Shown piece by piece: positions 1 through 7,966 of a DNA stretch of 32,960 nucleotides (the first letter of the stretch is position 1; each line of letters begins with the position of its first letter). The translations under genes were made by a program, and so were the position numbers. The stretch is taken from NCBI GenBank assembly GCA_036584525.1, contig JAZHDG010000010.1, positions 1 through 32,960 on the forward strand, read 5' to 3'. The DNA comes from UBA6181 sp016934015. Its GTDB lineage: Bacteria > Bacillota_I > Bacilli_A > Acholeplasmatales > Acholeplasmataceae. The notes under the pieces are model-generated. The model had not been told where the DNA came from and did no database searches. It saw only the letters and a list, made by a program, of their open reading frames with translations.

Positions 1-572
1 CTTTAGCTAATTTCTTGATTTATTTAGCGATGCTTCCTCCTATTTTATTTTTATTAAAGAAAGATTTGTCCGATGATTTTGAATCGTTTAAATCAAGAAA
101 AAAAGAATGGTTCATTATCATTGCTGTCGGATATCTTTATTTGATTCTAGGTAATATATTATCCAATTTTATTTCAAATTTCTTAAGTGATGCCTTAAAT
201 GTTCCCATTAGTGAATCACTCAATCAACTAACCATTATCGCTGCGCTACAATCTGATGGAACGATTCTGATGATGATTTCAGCAATCTTATTTGGCCCAA
301 TCATCGAAGAACTTATTTTTAGAAAAGCCATATTTGGAATATTTCAAAAAAACATAACTGGATTAATCGTCTCAAGCGTCATCTTTGGTACCATTCATCT
401 TGTCTCAGAACCATCCATCGCATCTGCCCTTGTCAATGGATCTGCATATTTTGTTATGGGTATCGTATTTGGACTCATATACATTAAAAATGATAAAAAT
501 GTATTGGCCCCAATGGTTGTTCATATCTTGTCCAATTTGATTGCTGTATTGGGTATTTTATTTATTCTATAA
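1..572 (+). CDS. CPBP-family intramembrane metalloprotease, 5' end cut off by the window
   Basis: This is a polytopic membrane protein of the CPBP (Abi/CAAX-protease-like) family, whose members are glutamate/histidine-dependent intramembrane proteases. The reading frame is open back to the window edge (codons from base 3), so the start lies outside; an internal TTG at 15 could be mistaken for it. The three family motifs are present in order in the C-terminal half: EELIFR (the EExxxR motif), FGTIH (FxxxH) and HILSN (HxxxN-like). At least four hydrophobic segments are visible. It ends at TAA just before a strong hairpin and is convergent with the ankyrin gene. The family is certain; the substrate (a peptide, CAAX protein or bacteriocin-related target) cannot be told from the sequence. 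Confidence 0.85.
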   Translation, partial: LANFLIYLAMLPPILFLLKKDLSDDFESFKSRKKEWFIIIAVGYLYLILGNILSNFISNFLSDALNVPISESLNQLTIIAALQSDGTILMMISAILFGPIIEELIFRKAIFGIFQKNITGLIVSSVIFGTIHLVSEPSIASALVNGSAYFVMGIVFGLIYIKNDKNVLAPMVVHILSNLIAVLGILFIL

Positions 573-575
573 AAA

Positions 576-606
576 TAGGGACATAAGATAAAATCTCATG
601 TCCCTA
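576..606. terminator. Bidirectional rho-independent terminator between convergent genes
   Basis: A 14-base arm at 576-589 (TAGGGACATAAGAT) pairs with 593-606 around an AAA loop with a single mismatch. Read on the minus strand it is followed by five T (571-575), which makes it a good terminator for the ankyrin gene. On the plus strand it lies four bases after the protease stop, but its T tail is poor. A second, weaker hairpin (617-624 with 633-640) overlaps the ankyrin stop codon. Confidence 0.8.
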
Positions 607-638
607 CTCTATATTAAAGCACTCCAAATGAAGGGTGC

Positions 639-1610
639 TTAAGAACCATCATTTCCATTAATATGTACATCTCTAAGCAATCCAACACAAAGAGATAAAT
701 TGTATTCTTTGGCATAATCTAAGGCTGTTTTTTGTAAACGGTCTTTTTTCATTGGTATATCTTTTTCAATCAGTTTTCTTAAAACAACATGATCACGATT
801 TAAAACTGCCACTGCGAGTGCTTGTCTTTGAATAAGGCGTTCATATTTTGGTGTTTGCATATATTCATTTAAATATTCTGCTATTTCTTGTTTACCAAAA
901 ATCATTGCCGTATCTAGTGGTGATTCAAATCTCCGATTTTTAATATCCAAATAGGCTTCGCTTGCCAGTAACAAGCGAATCGTTTCAATCGATCCAAAAC
1001 GTATGGCATTAAAGATTGGTGTTTCAAATTGTGAATTTAAAGCATTAGGATCGAGATTTTGATTAAGTAACATCTCAATCAATCGAACATTCGATGTTTT
1101 TGCTGCATGGTGTAATAATGTGTTACCATATGTATCTTTCATAAACCACGATTGTTTACTTTGTGTTAAAAGGTAGGGTACGATTTCTGTTTGTCCACCT
1201 TGAATTGCATAATGGACTGGAAGCTTATCTTCCATCGTCTTTTTATTTAAAAAGGAACCTGATTCTATCAGCAATCTAATCATGTCTAGATTACCCTTTT
1301 GTGCGGCTAAATGAATGGGTAACTCGCCTTGACGATTCTCAATATTTACTGATGCAAATCGTGAAATCAGTTTTTTAGCAAGTTCTAGTTTCCCTTTTCT
1401 TGCACAATCAAAAAGGGCACTTTCTCCATGCTGATCAGTTAAATTCACATTAATGTCTTGATCAAATAAATAATTTAGAACATCCATCGCAGAACCTATG
1501 ACGGCATAATGTAATAAACTCTTTCTTTTTTCATCCGTCATCTCAAGATGCGTCATATTGAGTTTGACATATTCTAAATCGTTTTCAGAAGCTTTAATGA
1601 ATACATTCAT
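639..1610 (-). CDS. Ankyrin-repeat protein
   Basis: A soluble 323-residue protein made almost entirely of tandem ankyrin repeats of about 33 residues. Recognisable repeat cores begin near residues 30, 63, 96, 129, 162, 196 and 230, with signatures such as HYAVIG, HLAAQKGN and HHAAKTSN, and two more degenerate repeats follow to the C-terminus. There is no signal peptide, membrane segment or fused catalytic domain. Ankyrin repeats bind proteins; no partner can be inferred. The ATG follows GAGGTGG at a normal distance, so the start is supported. The gene stands alone, with a terminator on either side. Such proteins occur in host-associated and free-living bacteria alike, so it is weak evidence of host interaction. 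Confidence 0.85.
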   Translation of the reverse strand: MNVFIKASENDLEYVKLNMTHLEMTDEKRKSLLHYAVIGSAMDVLNYLFDQDINVNLTDQHGESALFDCARKGKLELAKKLISRFASVNIENRQGELPIHLAAQKGNLDMIRLLIESGSFLNKKTMEDKLPVHYAIQGGQTEIVPYLLTQSKQSWFMKDTYGNTLLHHAAKTSNVRLIEMLLNQNLDPNALNSQFETPIFNAIRFGSIETIRLLLASEAYLDIKNRRFESPLDTAMIFGKQEIAEYLNEYMQTPKYERLIQRQALAVAVLNRDHVVLRKLIEKDIPMKKDRLQKTALDYAKEYNLSLCVGLLRDVHINGNDGS

Positions 1611-1632
1611 AAAACCACCTCTTCAACTCTAT

Positions 1633-1641
1633 TTTATATCA
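1633..1641 (-). promoter_or_regulatory. Extended -10 promoter element of the ankyrin gene
   Basis: On the minus strand TGATATAAA (TGn plus a TATAAT-like hexamer) lies about 25 bases before the ATG and just upstream of the GAGGTGG ribosome binding site. No convincing -35 is seen, so the call rests on the extended -10 and its position after the hup terminator. Confidence 0.4.
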
Positions 1642-1657
1642 AATTCAAAAAATTAAG

Positions 1658-1686
1658 AAAAAAAAGCACTTATCATAGATAAGCAC
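1658..1686 (-). terminator. Rho-independent terminator of hup
   Basis: A nine-base-pair stem (1666-1674 with 1678-1686, two G-U wobbles) has a three-base loop and, on the minus strand, a run of eight T. It starts 14 bases after the hup stop codon. Confidence 0.85.
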
Positions 1687-1700
1687 CTTTTAATTCATTC

Positions 1701-1976
1701 TTATTTAACTGCTTCCTTGAGGAGTTTTCCAGCTCTAAATGCTGGAGTTTTTTGTGCAGGAACTGTGATTAATTCACCAGTTCTTGGATTTTTACCAGTT
1801 CTTTGAACACGATGTCTTACTTCAAATGTACCGAATCCAGTAACAACAACTTTTTCTTCACGTCTGCCGAGAGTTTCTGAAACGGTATCAGTGAATGCTG
1901 CAAGTACATCTTCTGCAACTTTTTGGGTCACTTGTGCGCGATTAGCAATAACTGCAATAAGTTCTGTTTTATTCAT
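1701..1976 (-). CDS. hup: HU-family DNA-binding protein
   Basis: A nucleoid-associated, histone-like protein that binds and bends DNA as a homodimer. The 91 residues match the usual HU length of about 90. The start MNKTELI, the GFGTFEVR strand and the arm sequence RTGKNPRTGE with its proline at the intercalating position are all typical. The ATG lies seven bases after a perfect AGGAGG (1983-1988). It has its own promoter and terminator, as expected for a highly expressed small protein. Its place after gpsA matches hbs in Bacillus, without the intervening spoIVA region. Whether it prefers HU-type non-specific binding or IHF-like sites cannot be seen, but no IHF partner is expected in this lineage. 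Confidence 0.96.
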   Translation of the reverse strand: MNKTELIAVIANRAQVTQKVAEDVLAAFTDTVSETLGRREEKVVVTGFGTFEVRHRVQRTGKNPRTGELITVPAQKTPAFRAGKLLKEAVK

Positions 1977-2003
1977 TATTTATCCTCCTTATATGATGGC
2001 TTT

Positions 2004-2032
2004 ATTTTATCAAATTCAAGTCAATTATGCAA
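2004..2032 (-). promoter_or_regulatory. Promoter of hup
   Basis: On the minus strand TTGCAT (2027-2032), a 17-base spacer and TAAAAT (2004-2009) are preceded by TGn (extended -10). The strong spacing and extended -10 fit a highly expressed gene. Confidence 0.7.
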
Positions 2033-2081
2033 ATAAATGTTCAAATATAGCCTTCTTTGGTGGCTTAATAAAGCATTTTTG

Positions 2082-3077
2082 TTAGAAATCTTCTGATTTT
2101 AAGTCCCGAGACAACAATTTTGGAACAGCATCGGTCACTAATAGGTTACCTTTGATAATCTCATAAGCCACGTGAATTAAAGGTAATTCGAGCCCATTTT
2201 GACTCGATAAGCCCTCGAGTGCCTCAATGGTTCGTATCCCTTCAATCGTTTGTTTACTCTCTTGATAAATCTGTTCGATTGAAATCCCTAAACCTATTTT
2301 TTTACCTGCTTGAAAATTTCTTGAATTTTCTGAAGATGCGGTGACAATCAAATCTCCAATACCGGTTAAGCCAAAGGCAGTTTCTTTCTTCCCACCCATG
2401 AATTCAACCACGCGAACAATTTCTAAAATACCTCTTGAGATTAATGCGGCACGTGCATTTTCTCCAAGTCCCAAACCAGTACATGCTCCAGATACAACCG
2501 CAATCGCATTTTTCACAGCACCACCAACTTCAGCACCAATTAAATCAAGCGATGTATAAACACGTAAATATGATTCATTAGAAAAAATGGATTGAACAAA
2601 CTTAGCGTCATCAATATTTGTTGAAGCAGCAACAAGTAACGTTAATTTTCTTAAAATAACTTCTTCCGCATGAGATGGACCAGTCAAAGCTACAAATCCT
2701 TTGAAATGTTGATGGTCAATTTCATCTAAAACAATCTCGCTCATACGTTTTAATGTTTCAGGTTCAATACCTTTAGAAACATTAATGAAAAAGGTTGGTT
2801 TTTTGAGTAACTTGTTGATATCTTTTAAAACTATTCGAATAACTTTGGTTGGTACAGATAAAAGCATAATATCTGAAAAAGCAATCGCATGATTAAGATC
2901 ATCGGTTGCTTTCATTTGTTTAGGAAGTTTTGTTTCAAAAAAGGGATGAGTTAACTGATTGATTTTAGATACATGTTCTTGATTAACGTCATAAATTAAA
3001 ATTTCATGACCATTATCGATACACACTTGTCCAAGTGTTGTACCCCATGCACCACCACCAATGATAGTAATTCTCAT
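2082..3077 (-). CDS. gpsA: NAD(P)+-dependent glycerol-3-phosphate dehydrogenase
   Basis: Cytosolic enzyme that reduces dihydroxyacetone phosphate to sn-glycerol 3-phosphate for phospholipid synthesis. The 331 residues equal the family length. The N-terminal Rossmann fingerprint GGGAWGTTLG is at residues 7-16. The middle holds the NVSKGIE and LTGPSHAEE motifs. The C-terminal domain has the catalytic Lys region (GAVKNAIAV) and the GIGDLIVT/SRN substrate motif. The ATG lies one base after the der stop (TAATATG), so the two genes are translationally coupled. It is the last gene of cmk-S1-der-gpsA. Its product feeds the pathway in which pgsA (24308-24877) acts. Confidence 0.97.
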   Translation of the reverse strand: MRITIIGGGAWGTTLGQVCIDNGHEILIYDVNQEHVSKINQLTHPFFETKLPKQMKATDDLNHAIAFSDIMLLSVPTKVIRIVLKDINKLLKKPTFFINVSKGIEPETLKRMSEIVLDEIDHQHFKGFVALTGPSHAEEVILRKLTLLVAASTNIDDAKFVQSIFSNESYLRVYTSLDLIGAEVGGAVKNAIAVVSGACTGLGLGENARAALISRGILEIVRVVEFMGGKKETAFGLTGIGDLIVTASSENSRNFQAGKKIGLGISIEQIYQESKQTIEGIRTIEALEGLSSQNGLELPLIHVAYEIIKGNLLVTDAVPKLLSRDLKSEDF

Positions 3078-3078
3078 A

Positions 3079-4383
3079 TTATGCCTTCTTTCTTAAGATG
3101 AGTTTAATGGGTGTTCCAGTAAAATCAATGGCACTTCTAAATTGATTATTTAAATAACGGAGATACGAAAAATGAACAAAATCTGGATTATTGACAAATA
3201 AAACAAAGGTTGGTGGTTTTATCGCAACCTGAGTCACATAATTGAATTGTGCCTTCCCATGATTGAAAATGGGCGTTGGATTCATCGCTGTTGCATCTTG
3301 TAGCAAGTCATTTATAATACTTGTTTGTACTTCTTTTTGATAGTTCTCAAATGCTAAATTTAGTGCTGGAAAAATCGTATGAATACGCTGATTATTTTTC
3401 GCTGATACGAATACTACTTGTGCATAATCCATAAATTTAAACTCGTCTTTAATTTTTTCTTCCATCTTTTTCATGGTTTTTTCATCTTTTTCGACGACAT
3501 CCCATTTATTTACAACAATGACACAAGCTTTTCCATAATCGCTGACATATCCAGCAACATGTTTATCTTGTTCGATAACGCCTTCATTCCCATCAATGAC
3601 AATGAGTGCCACATCGCTTCGTTCAATGGCTGAAAGGGCCCGTAAAACGCTGTATTTATCGGTATTCTCATACACTTTACCACGCTTTTTAATGCCTGCT
3701 GTATCAATCACGACATAATCTCGACGATCTTTTTTAAATTGTGTATCGATTGCATCGCGTGTCGTCCCTGATATCTCAGAAACAATGACACGTTCTTCAC
3801 CTAAAATCGCGTTCGTTAAGCTTGATTTACCAACATTTGGACGACCAACAATACAAAAAGAAAGTGTTGTATCTTCATAAATTGGATCATCTTCTGTCAT
3901 GTAAGACATAATCTTATCTAATAAATCGCCAATCCCAATTCCGTGATGACTACTAATCGCAATCGGATCGCCAAAGCCTAACGCATAAAATTCATAAATA
4001 TTTTGAATTTGATTTATATCATCAATCTTATTGACTGCAAGCACGACAGGTTTTTCTGTTTTATAAAGCAATTTGGCTATATATTGATCACTATCTTGTA
4101 ACCCATTTTTACCATCAACAGTAAAAACGATGACATCCGCTTCATCCATCGCAATTTGAGCTTGTGCTTTGATTTGATTTAAAAAAGGAGCATCGCCGAT
4201 GTCGATACCCCCTGTGTCAATGACTCGAAAGTTTTTCGTCAACCATTCCGCTTTGCCATAAATGCGGTCTCTTGTCACCCCAGCTTCATCGTCTGTGATG
4301 GACAATCTAGAGCCCACAAGTCGGTTAAATAAACTTGATTTACCGACATTCGGACGGCCAACAATGGCTACCTTAAAAGGCAT
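3079..4383 (-). CDS. der: Ribosome-biogenesis GTPase Der (EngA)
   Basis: An essential double-domain GTPase needed for assembly of the 50S ribosomal subunit. The 434 residues match the family. The first G domain has GRPNVGKSS near residue 9, DTGGI and NKID. The second has GRPNVGKSS near residue 180, DTAGIKKRG and NKWD. A C-terminal KH-like domain of about 80 residues ends in LILRKK. Both G1 motifs are intact, so both sites should bind GTP. It sits between the S1-domain gene and gpsA, as in Bacillus, within one transcription unit. Confidence 0.98.
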   Translation of the reverse strand: MPFKVAIVGRPNVGKSSLFNRLVGSRLSITDDEAGVTRDRIYGKAEWLTKNFRVIDTGGIDIGDAPFLNQIKAQAQIAMDEADVIVFTVDGKNGLQDSDQYIAKLLYKTEKPVVLAVNKIDDINQIQNIYEFYALGFGDPIAISSHHGIGIGDLLDKIMSYMTEDDPIYEDTTLSFCIVGRPNVGKSSLTNAILGEERVIVSEISGTTRDAIDTQFKKDRRDYVVIDTAGIKKRGKVYENTDKYSVLRALSAIERSDVALIVIDGNEGVIEQDKHVAGYVSDYGKACVIVVNKWDVVEKDEKTMKKMEEKIKDEFKFMDYAQVVFVSAKNNQRIHTIFPALNLAFENYQKEVQTSIINDLLQDATAMNPTPIFNHGKAQFNYVTQVAIKPPTFVLFVNNPDFVHFSYLRYLNNQFRSAIDFTGTPIKLILRKKA

Positions 4384-4404
4384 ATTAAAACCTACTTTTT
4401 TTTG

Positions 4405-5805
4405 TTATTTTTTCTTAGATGGAAACTTATCAGCGAATAAATCACCAATTGTTGTTGTTTGTGATTCTTCTTCATCTTCTAAATATTGTTCAAAAGATGC
4501 ACGTTCTTGTTTTTCTAAAACACGACGAATCGATAATTTTAAGACCCATTGGTCTCTTAAAACATCGGTAATAATAGCCGTCACTTCATCTCCGACAGCA
4601 AAATAATCTTCTGGTCGACCAATTTTTTCATTGGATAATTCAGATGCTGGGATTTCACCATCCACACCTTGAACCATGACTTTAATTCCATCTTTTGAAA
4701 CTTCAGTGACTGGTACAGTGACAACATCATAACGTTTAACTGTCACATTTTTCCATGGATTATCTTCTAAAGCTTTTTTCGATAATGCAATACGTTCTTT
4801 CTTTGGATCCATGCTAATGATGCTTAATGTTACTTCATCACCAATTTTGACATAACTTTCAAAATTGTCATTAGGGTTCCAAGAAAATTCATTTTTGTGG
4901 AGTAAGCCACGAACATCTTTTTCAACTTCAACGATAATACCAAACGGCAACTTTTGGAAAACAGTTCCGGTTACATTTTCACCAATCTTATGGGCTTCAT
5001 AGAAGTTTTCATAAGGCGTCTTTAATAATGCTTTCATTGAAAGGTCTAAACGATTACCTTCTTTTTTAATCACTTTAACTTCAACTTCTTGGCCTAATGA
5101 TAAAACATCTTCAATTTTATCAATACGATAATGAGAAACTTGAGAAATGCGTAATAAACCTACCACATGATCAAAACGAATCGTTGCTGCATGTGGTTCT
5201 AATTTATCAACTGTTCCTTTTACGACATCGCCCGTATTAATATCTTCTAATTCTTTTTGACGTGCAACAATCCGCTTTTCATAAGCTTCTTGTCTTTCTT
5301 TTTCAAAAATCGCTTTTCTTGATCCGACAACTCTCTTGCTTCTTCCTCTTTGGGTAGCTTCAAGAATTTCAATATCAAGCACACGACCCTTTAATGTTTC
5401 TTTTTCTTTCGCTAAATCATAATCTAATAAACTATATGGTAAGAACACCTCTTGATCAAGATAACTGAGGATAAGTCCTTTGTCTTCAACTTTGCGTACT
5501 TTCGCTTTGACAATTTCACCTGTTCCAGCGATTGCTTGAATCTTATCAAATTTTTCATCATTTAATAATGGAAGGCGTGATAAAAGAATTTGCGCAGGTT
5601 CATCTGTAATCTTTTGAATCTTCGCTTTGACGACTTGTCCTTCCTTGATCAGACCAATAAACGTTTCTGGAGCTGGTCTATCATAATTATCTAAATGAAT
5701 TTTTCCTTCTGTGGTGTATTGGACGTCTAAATAAATCGTGTTTTCTTCGATTTTTATGACTGTACCTTCTACAATTTGGCCCACCTTCAACATCTTAAAC
5801 TCCAT
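4405..5805 (-). CDS. rpsA: S1-domain RNA-binding protein (ribosomal protein S1 homologue)
   Basis: An RNA-binding protein of the bacterial S1 family, which aids mRNA binding to the ribosome; in Firmicutes the orthologue (YpfD in Bacillus) may not be a stable ribosomal protein. About five S1 beta-barrel domains can be traced near residues 6-78, 95-164, 190-259, 275-345 and 357-428, followed by an acidic tail with a short basic end. From memory, Gram-positive orthologues usually have four. The chosen ATG overlaps the cmk end by 11 bases and has AAAGGAG seven bases upstream; a second ATG at 5793, with GGAG before it, would remove four residues. It follows cmk as in Bacillus. Confidence 0.88.
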   Translation of the reverse strand: MEFKMLKVGQIVEGTVIKIEENTIYLDVQYTTEGKIHLDNYDRPAPETFIGLIKEGQVVKAKIQKITDEPAQILLSRLPLLNDEKFDKIQAIAGTGEIVKAKVRKVEDKGLILSYLDQEVFLPYSLLDYDLAKEKETLKGRVLDIEILEATQRGRSKRVVGSRKAIFEKERQEAYEKRIVARQKELEDINTGDVVKGTVDKLEPHAATIRFDHVVGLLRISQVSHYRIDKIEDVLSLGQEVEVKVIKKEGNRLDLSMKALLKTPYENFYEAHKIGENVTGTVFQKLPFGIIVEVEKDVRGLLHKNEFSWNPNDNFESYVKIGDEVTLSIISMDPKKERIALSKKALEDNPWKNVTVKRYDVVTVPVTEVSKDGIKVMVQGVDGEIPASELSNEKIGRPEDYFAVGDEVTAIITDVLRDQWVLKLSIRRVLEKQERASFEQYLEDEEESQTTTIGDLFADKFPSKKK

Positions 5806-6463
5806 GACTATTTCTCCTTTTGTCGGTTAATTCTATAATTTTCTCAACGACTTGTTCAATCGTTAAGTGTGTTGTATCTAAGATAATTGCGTCTTCTGCT
5901 TGACGCAACGGTGATTCTTTTCTTGTTGAATCTTTTTGGTCTCTTAAAACAATATCTTCTATCACTTGATCAATTTTAGGATTTGATCCCTTTTTCACAT
6001 GCTCTTTAAATCTTCTTTTTGCCCGTTCTTCAACATTCGCAGTGAGAAAGATTTTTAAATCTGCCTTGGGTAAGACCACTGTTCCTATATCTCGACCATC
6101 CATGACAATGTTTCCATTTTGTGCAGCCTTCTTTTGAAGTTCAACCATTTTCTTTCGAACATATGGAAAACTACTAACTAATGAAACATTTTGTGTGACT
6201 CTATCATCTCTGATGGCTTCTGTAACGTCACGGTCATCGATATAAATCGTATTTCGATCATAATGAATGTATGTAGTTTCTAAAAATTGATAGGATTTTT
6301 CATCCTCTAAATCGATTGCTAATTCAATCGCTTTGAGGGTTACCGCACGATACATCGCACCCGTATCAATATGTGTCCAACCAAGTTTTTTGGCAATTAA
6401 TGCACTAATCGTGCTTTTCCCAGATCCAGCGGGTCCGTCAATCGCTAATTTATATCCTGGCAT
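5795..6463 (-). CDS. cmk: Cytidylate kinase
   Basis: Cytosolic enzyme that phosphorylates CMP and dCMP with ATP for nucleotide salvage. The 222 residues match the family. The P-loop GPAGSGKST is at residues 10-18. The HIDTGAMYRA substrate motif, the MDGRDIGTVVLP motif and the lid residues (RRF, then DSTRKESPL) are all present. The ATG follows GGAGGG at normal spacing. It opens the cmk-S1-der-gpsA unit and is preceded by an extended -10 promoter. Confidence 0.98.
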   Translation of the reverse strand: MPGYKLAIDGPAGSGKSTISALIAKKLGWTHIDTGAMYRAVTLKAIELAIDLEDEKSYQFLETTYIHYDRNTIYIDDRDVTEAIRDDRVTQNVSLVSSFPYVRKKMVELQKKAAQNGNIVMDGRDIGTVVLPKADLKIFLTANVEERAKRRFKEHVKKGSNPKIDQVIEDIVLRDQKDSTRKESPLRQAEDAIILDTTHLTIEQVVEKIIELTDKRRNSHGV

Positions 6464-6485
6464 GTTTTCCCTCCATACAAAGTAA

Positions 6486-6494
6486 ATTATATCA
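6486..6494 (-). promoter_or_regulatory. Extended -10 promoter of the cmk-S1-der-gpsA operon
   Basis: On the minus strand TGATATAAT, a perfect TATAAT hexamer with upstream TGn, lies about 23 bases before the cmk ATG. The -35 region is weak. Confidence 0.6.
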
Positions 6495-6521
6495 TATTTT
6501 TGGCGTATTCAGCCACTTTTT

Positions 6522-7256
6522 TCACTTTTTAGGCAATGAATTCGCGTAAAGCTTTTTCACTTCATGCCGTTTTAAAAAACGATAAGAACCACGTTCAACA
6601 CCTTCAAGTGTCAAGAAATCATAGCGAACTCTCGTTAATTTTTTAACAGGATGTCCTATCGCTTCCATCATTTTGCGAACTTGTTTATTTTTACCTTCGG
6701 TAAGCGTAATCGAAATCAATGTTGATTGATGTGCTTTATCGAGTTCCATAATTCTTACTGCTTTTGGAACTGCTAAATAATCACCATCAATAATCACACC
6801 TAAACGAAGTTGAACAATCTTCTTACGAATAACAACACCTTCAACTCTTGCTAAATATTCTTTTTCAATCATATGTTCAGGATGTGTCATCCTTTTGGTG
6901 AAATCACCATCATTCGTTAAAAGTAAAATACCTGCTGTATCAAAATCTAGACGACCCACAGGATACAATCTTGTTTCCTTAATGTCATCATCTAATAAAT
7001 CTAATACAGTCTTTCTTTTCTTTTCATCGGAAGTTGTCGATACATAACCTGTAGGTTTGTTTAATAAAATGTATTTTATTTCTGCTCGACTGATTAAATT
7101 CCCATCGACAGTGATTTGATCAGAATCTTCGACTTTAGTCCCAAGTTCAGTGACAACCACACCATTGACTGCGACTCTTCCAGCTGTAATAATTTCCTCA
7201 GCTTTTCTGCGCGAAGCAATATTCGATTGTGCTAAAACTTTTTGTAGTCTTTCCAT
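6522..7256 (-). CDS. rluB: Ribosomal large subunit pseudouridine synthase B (RsuA/RluB family)
   Basis: Makes a pseudouridine in 23S rRNA during ribosome assembly. The N-terminal S4 RNA-binding domain spans about residues 1-60 (MERLQKVLAQ, ASRRKAEEII). The catalytic domain has GRLDFDTAGILLLTNDG, whose first Asp is the nucleophile, and the C-terminal ITLTEGKNKQVRKM motif. The 244 residues fit the family. The gene ends in TGA, one of the stops showing the standard code. The ATG follows a GGTGAG-like ribosome binding site. Assignment to RluB rather than RsuA or RluF is by lineage expectation. Confidence 0.93.
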   Translation of the reverse strand: MERLQKVLAQSNIASRRKAEEIITAGRVAVNGVVVTELGTKVEDSDQITVDGNLISRAEIKYILLNKPTGYVSTTSDEKKRKTVLDLLDDDIKETRLYPVGRLDFDTAGILLLTNDGDFTKRMTHPEHMIEKEYLARVEGVVIRKKIVQLRLGVIIDGDYLAVPKAVRIMELDKAHQSTLISITLTEGKNKQVRKMMEAIGHPVKKLTRVRYDFLTLEGVERGSYRFLKRHEVKKLYANSLPKK

Positions 7257-7272
7257 CTTCTCACCCCGAGTT

Positions 7273-7281
7273 ATTATAGCA
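7273..7281 (-). promoter_or_regulatory. Extended -10 promoter of rluB
   Basis: On the minus strand TGCTATAAT lies about 16 bases before the rluB start, after the efp terminator. No good -35 at 16-18 bases; a TTGTCA occurs 26 bases upstream, too far for a standard promoter. Confidence 0.6.
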
Positions 7282-7312
7282 TAAAAATGTTATCTTTAAA
7301 TCATTGACAAAT

Positions 7313-7335
7313 AAAAAGACCACGAATGGTCTTTT
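7313..7335 (-). terminator. Rho-independent terminator of efp
   Basis: AAAAGACCA (7314-7322) pairs perfectly with TGGTCTTTT (7327-7335) around a CGAA loop; on the minus strand the stem runs directly into T residues. It lies ten bases after the efp stop. Confidence 0.85.
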
Positions 7336-7344
7336 ATCAAAAAA

Positions 7345-7908
7345 TTATTTATCTCTTGAGACGTATTGCCCATCATTCGTATTGACAATGATGCGCTCAC
7401 CTTCTTCAATAAACATGGGCACTTTAACAAGTAAACCCGTTTGCATAATTGCATCTTTTAAAGCATTGGTTTTTGTATCACCTTTGACGCCAGGTACTGT
7501 TTCTTTAACTTCTAAGACTACTTTATCAGGAAGTGATACCCCTAAAATCTCTTTTCCATCAAAAAACATAACTTCAACTGACATACCTTCGAAAATATAC
7601 TTCAATTCATATTCGATTTGGGTACCTGGAATTTCGATTTGTTCATAAGATTCTGTGTTCATAAACACATGTTGATCACCATTGACATATAAATATTGCA
7701 TCATAATCTTATCGATTTGAGCACGTTCTACTTTTGTTCCGGCGTTAAATGTGTAATCTGTCACAGATCCTGTTCTTAAATTCCGTAATTTTGTGCGCAC
7801 AAATGCGCCACCCTTACCTGGTTTTACATGCATAAATTCAATGACTAAATAAATGTTACCTTCATGGACGATCGTTTGTCCAGTTTTAAAATCGTTTGTA
7901 CTAATCAA
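7345..7908 (-). CDS. efp: Translation elongation factor P (TTG start)
   Basis: Relieves ribosome stalling at polyproline by binding between the P and E sites. It has the KOW-like N-terminal domain with the loop KPGKGGAFVR carrying the lysine that is modified in relatives, then two OB domains. I choose a TTG start at 7908, giving MISTNDFKTG and 187 residues, the family length. It lies seven bases after GAGGAG. The frame extends upstream to an ATG at 7935, but that ATG lies only three bases from the -10 hexamer and would add nine non-conserved residues. It has its own promoter and terminator, and follows aroQ as in Bacillus (yqhS near efp). Confidence 0.96.
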   Translation of the reverse strand: MISTNDFKTGQTIVHEGNIYLVIEFMHVKPGKGGAFVRTKLRNLRTGSVTDYTFNAGTKVERAQIDKIMMQYLYVNGDQHVFMNTESYEQIEIPGTQIEYELKYIFEGMSVEVMFFDGKEILGVSLPDKVVLEVKETVPGVKGDTKTNALKDAIMQTGLLVKVPMFIEEGERIIVNTNDGQYVSRDK

Positions 7909-7937
7909 AATTTCACTCCTCACAGTTTTGCGCATTC

Positions 7938-7966
7938 ATTATACATGAAAGCTTTTCATCATACAA
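7938..7966 (-). promoter_or_regulatory. Promoter of efp, with a small hairpin in the spacer
   Basis: On the minus strand TTGTAT (7961-7966), a 17-base spacer and a perfect TATAAT (7938-7943). The spacer holds the inverted repeat ATGAAA-AGC-TTTCAT, which could be an operator or a remnant of an aroQ terminator. The promoter begins right after the aroQ stop codon. Confidence 0.75.

Noticed and set aside
639..1610. Ankyrin protein as a secreted host effector
   Set aside because: There is no signal peptide or secretion signal and no effector domain, so repeats alone do not support it.
2033..2081. Terminator hairpin after gpsA
   Set aside because: Only four-base-pair stems (AGCC/GGCT, GCTT/AAGC) are found, without a T tract on the minus strand.
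1891..2085. Plus-strand open frame of 64 codons over the hup start
   Set aside because: It is antisense to hup and its promoter, with low-complexity content and no ribosome binding site.
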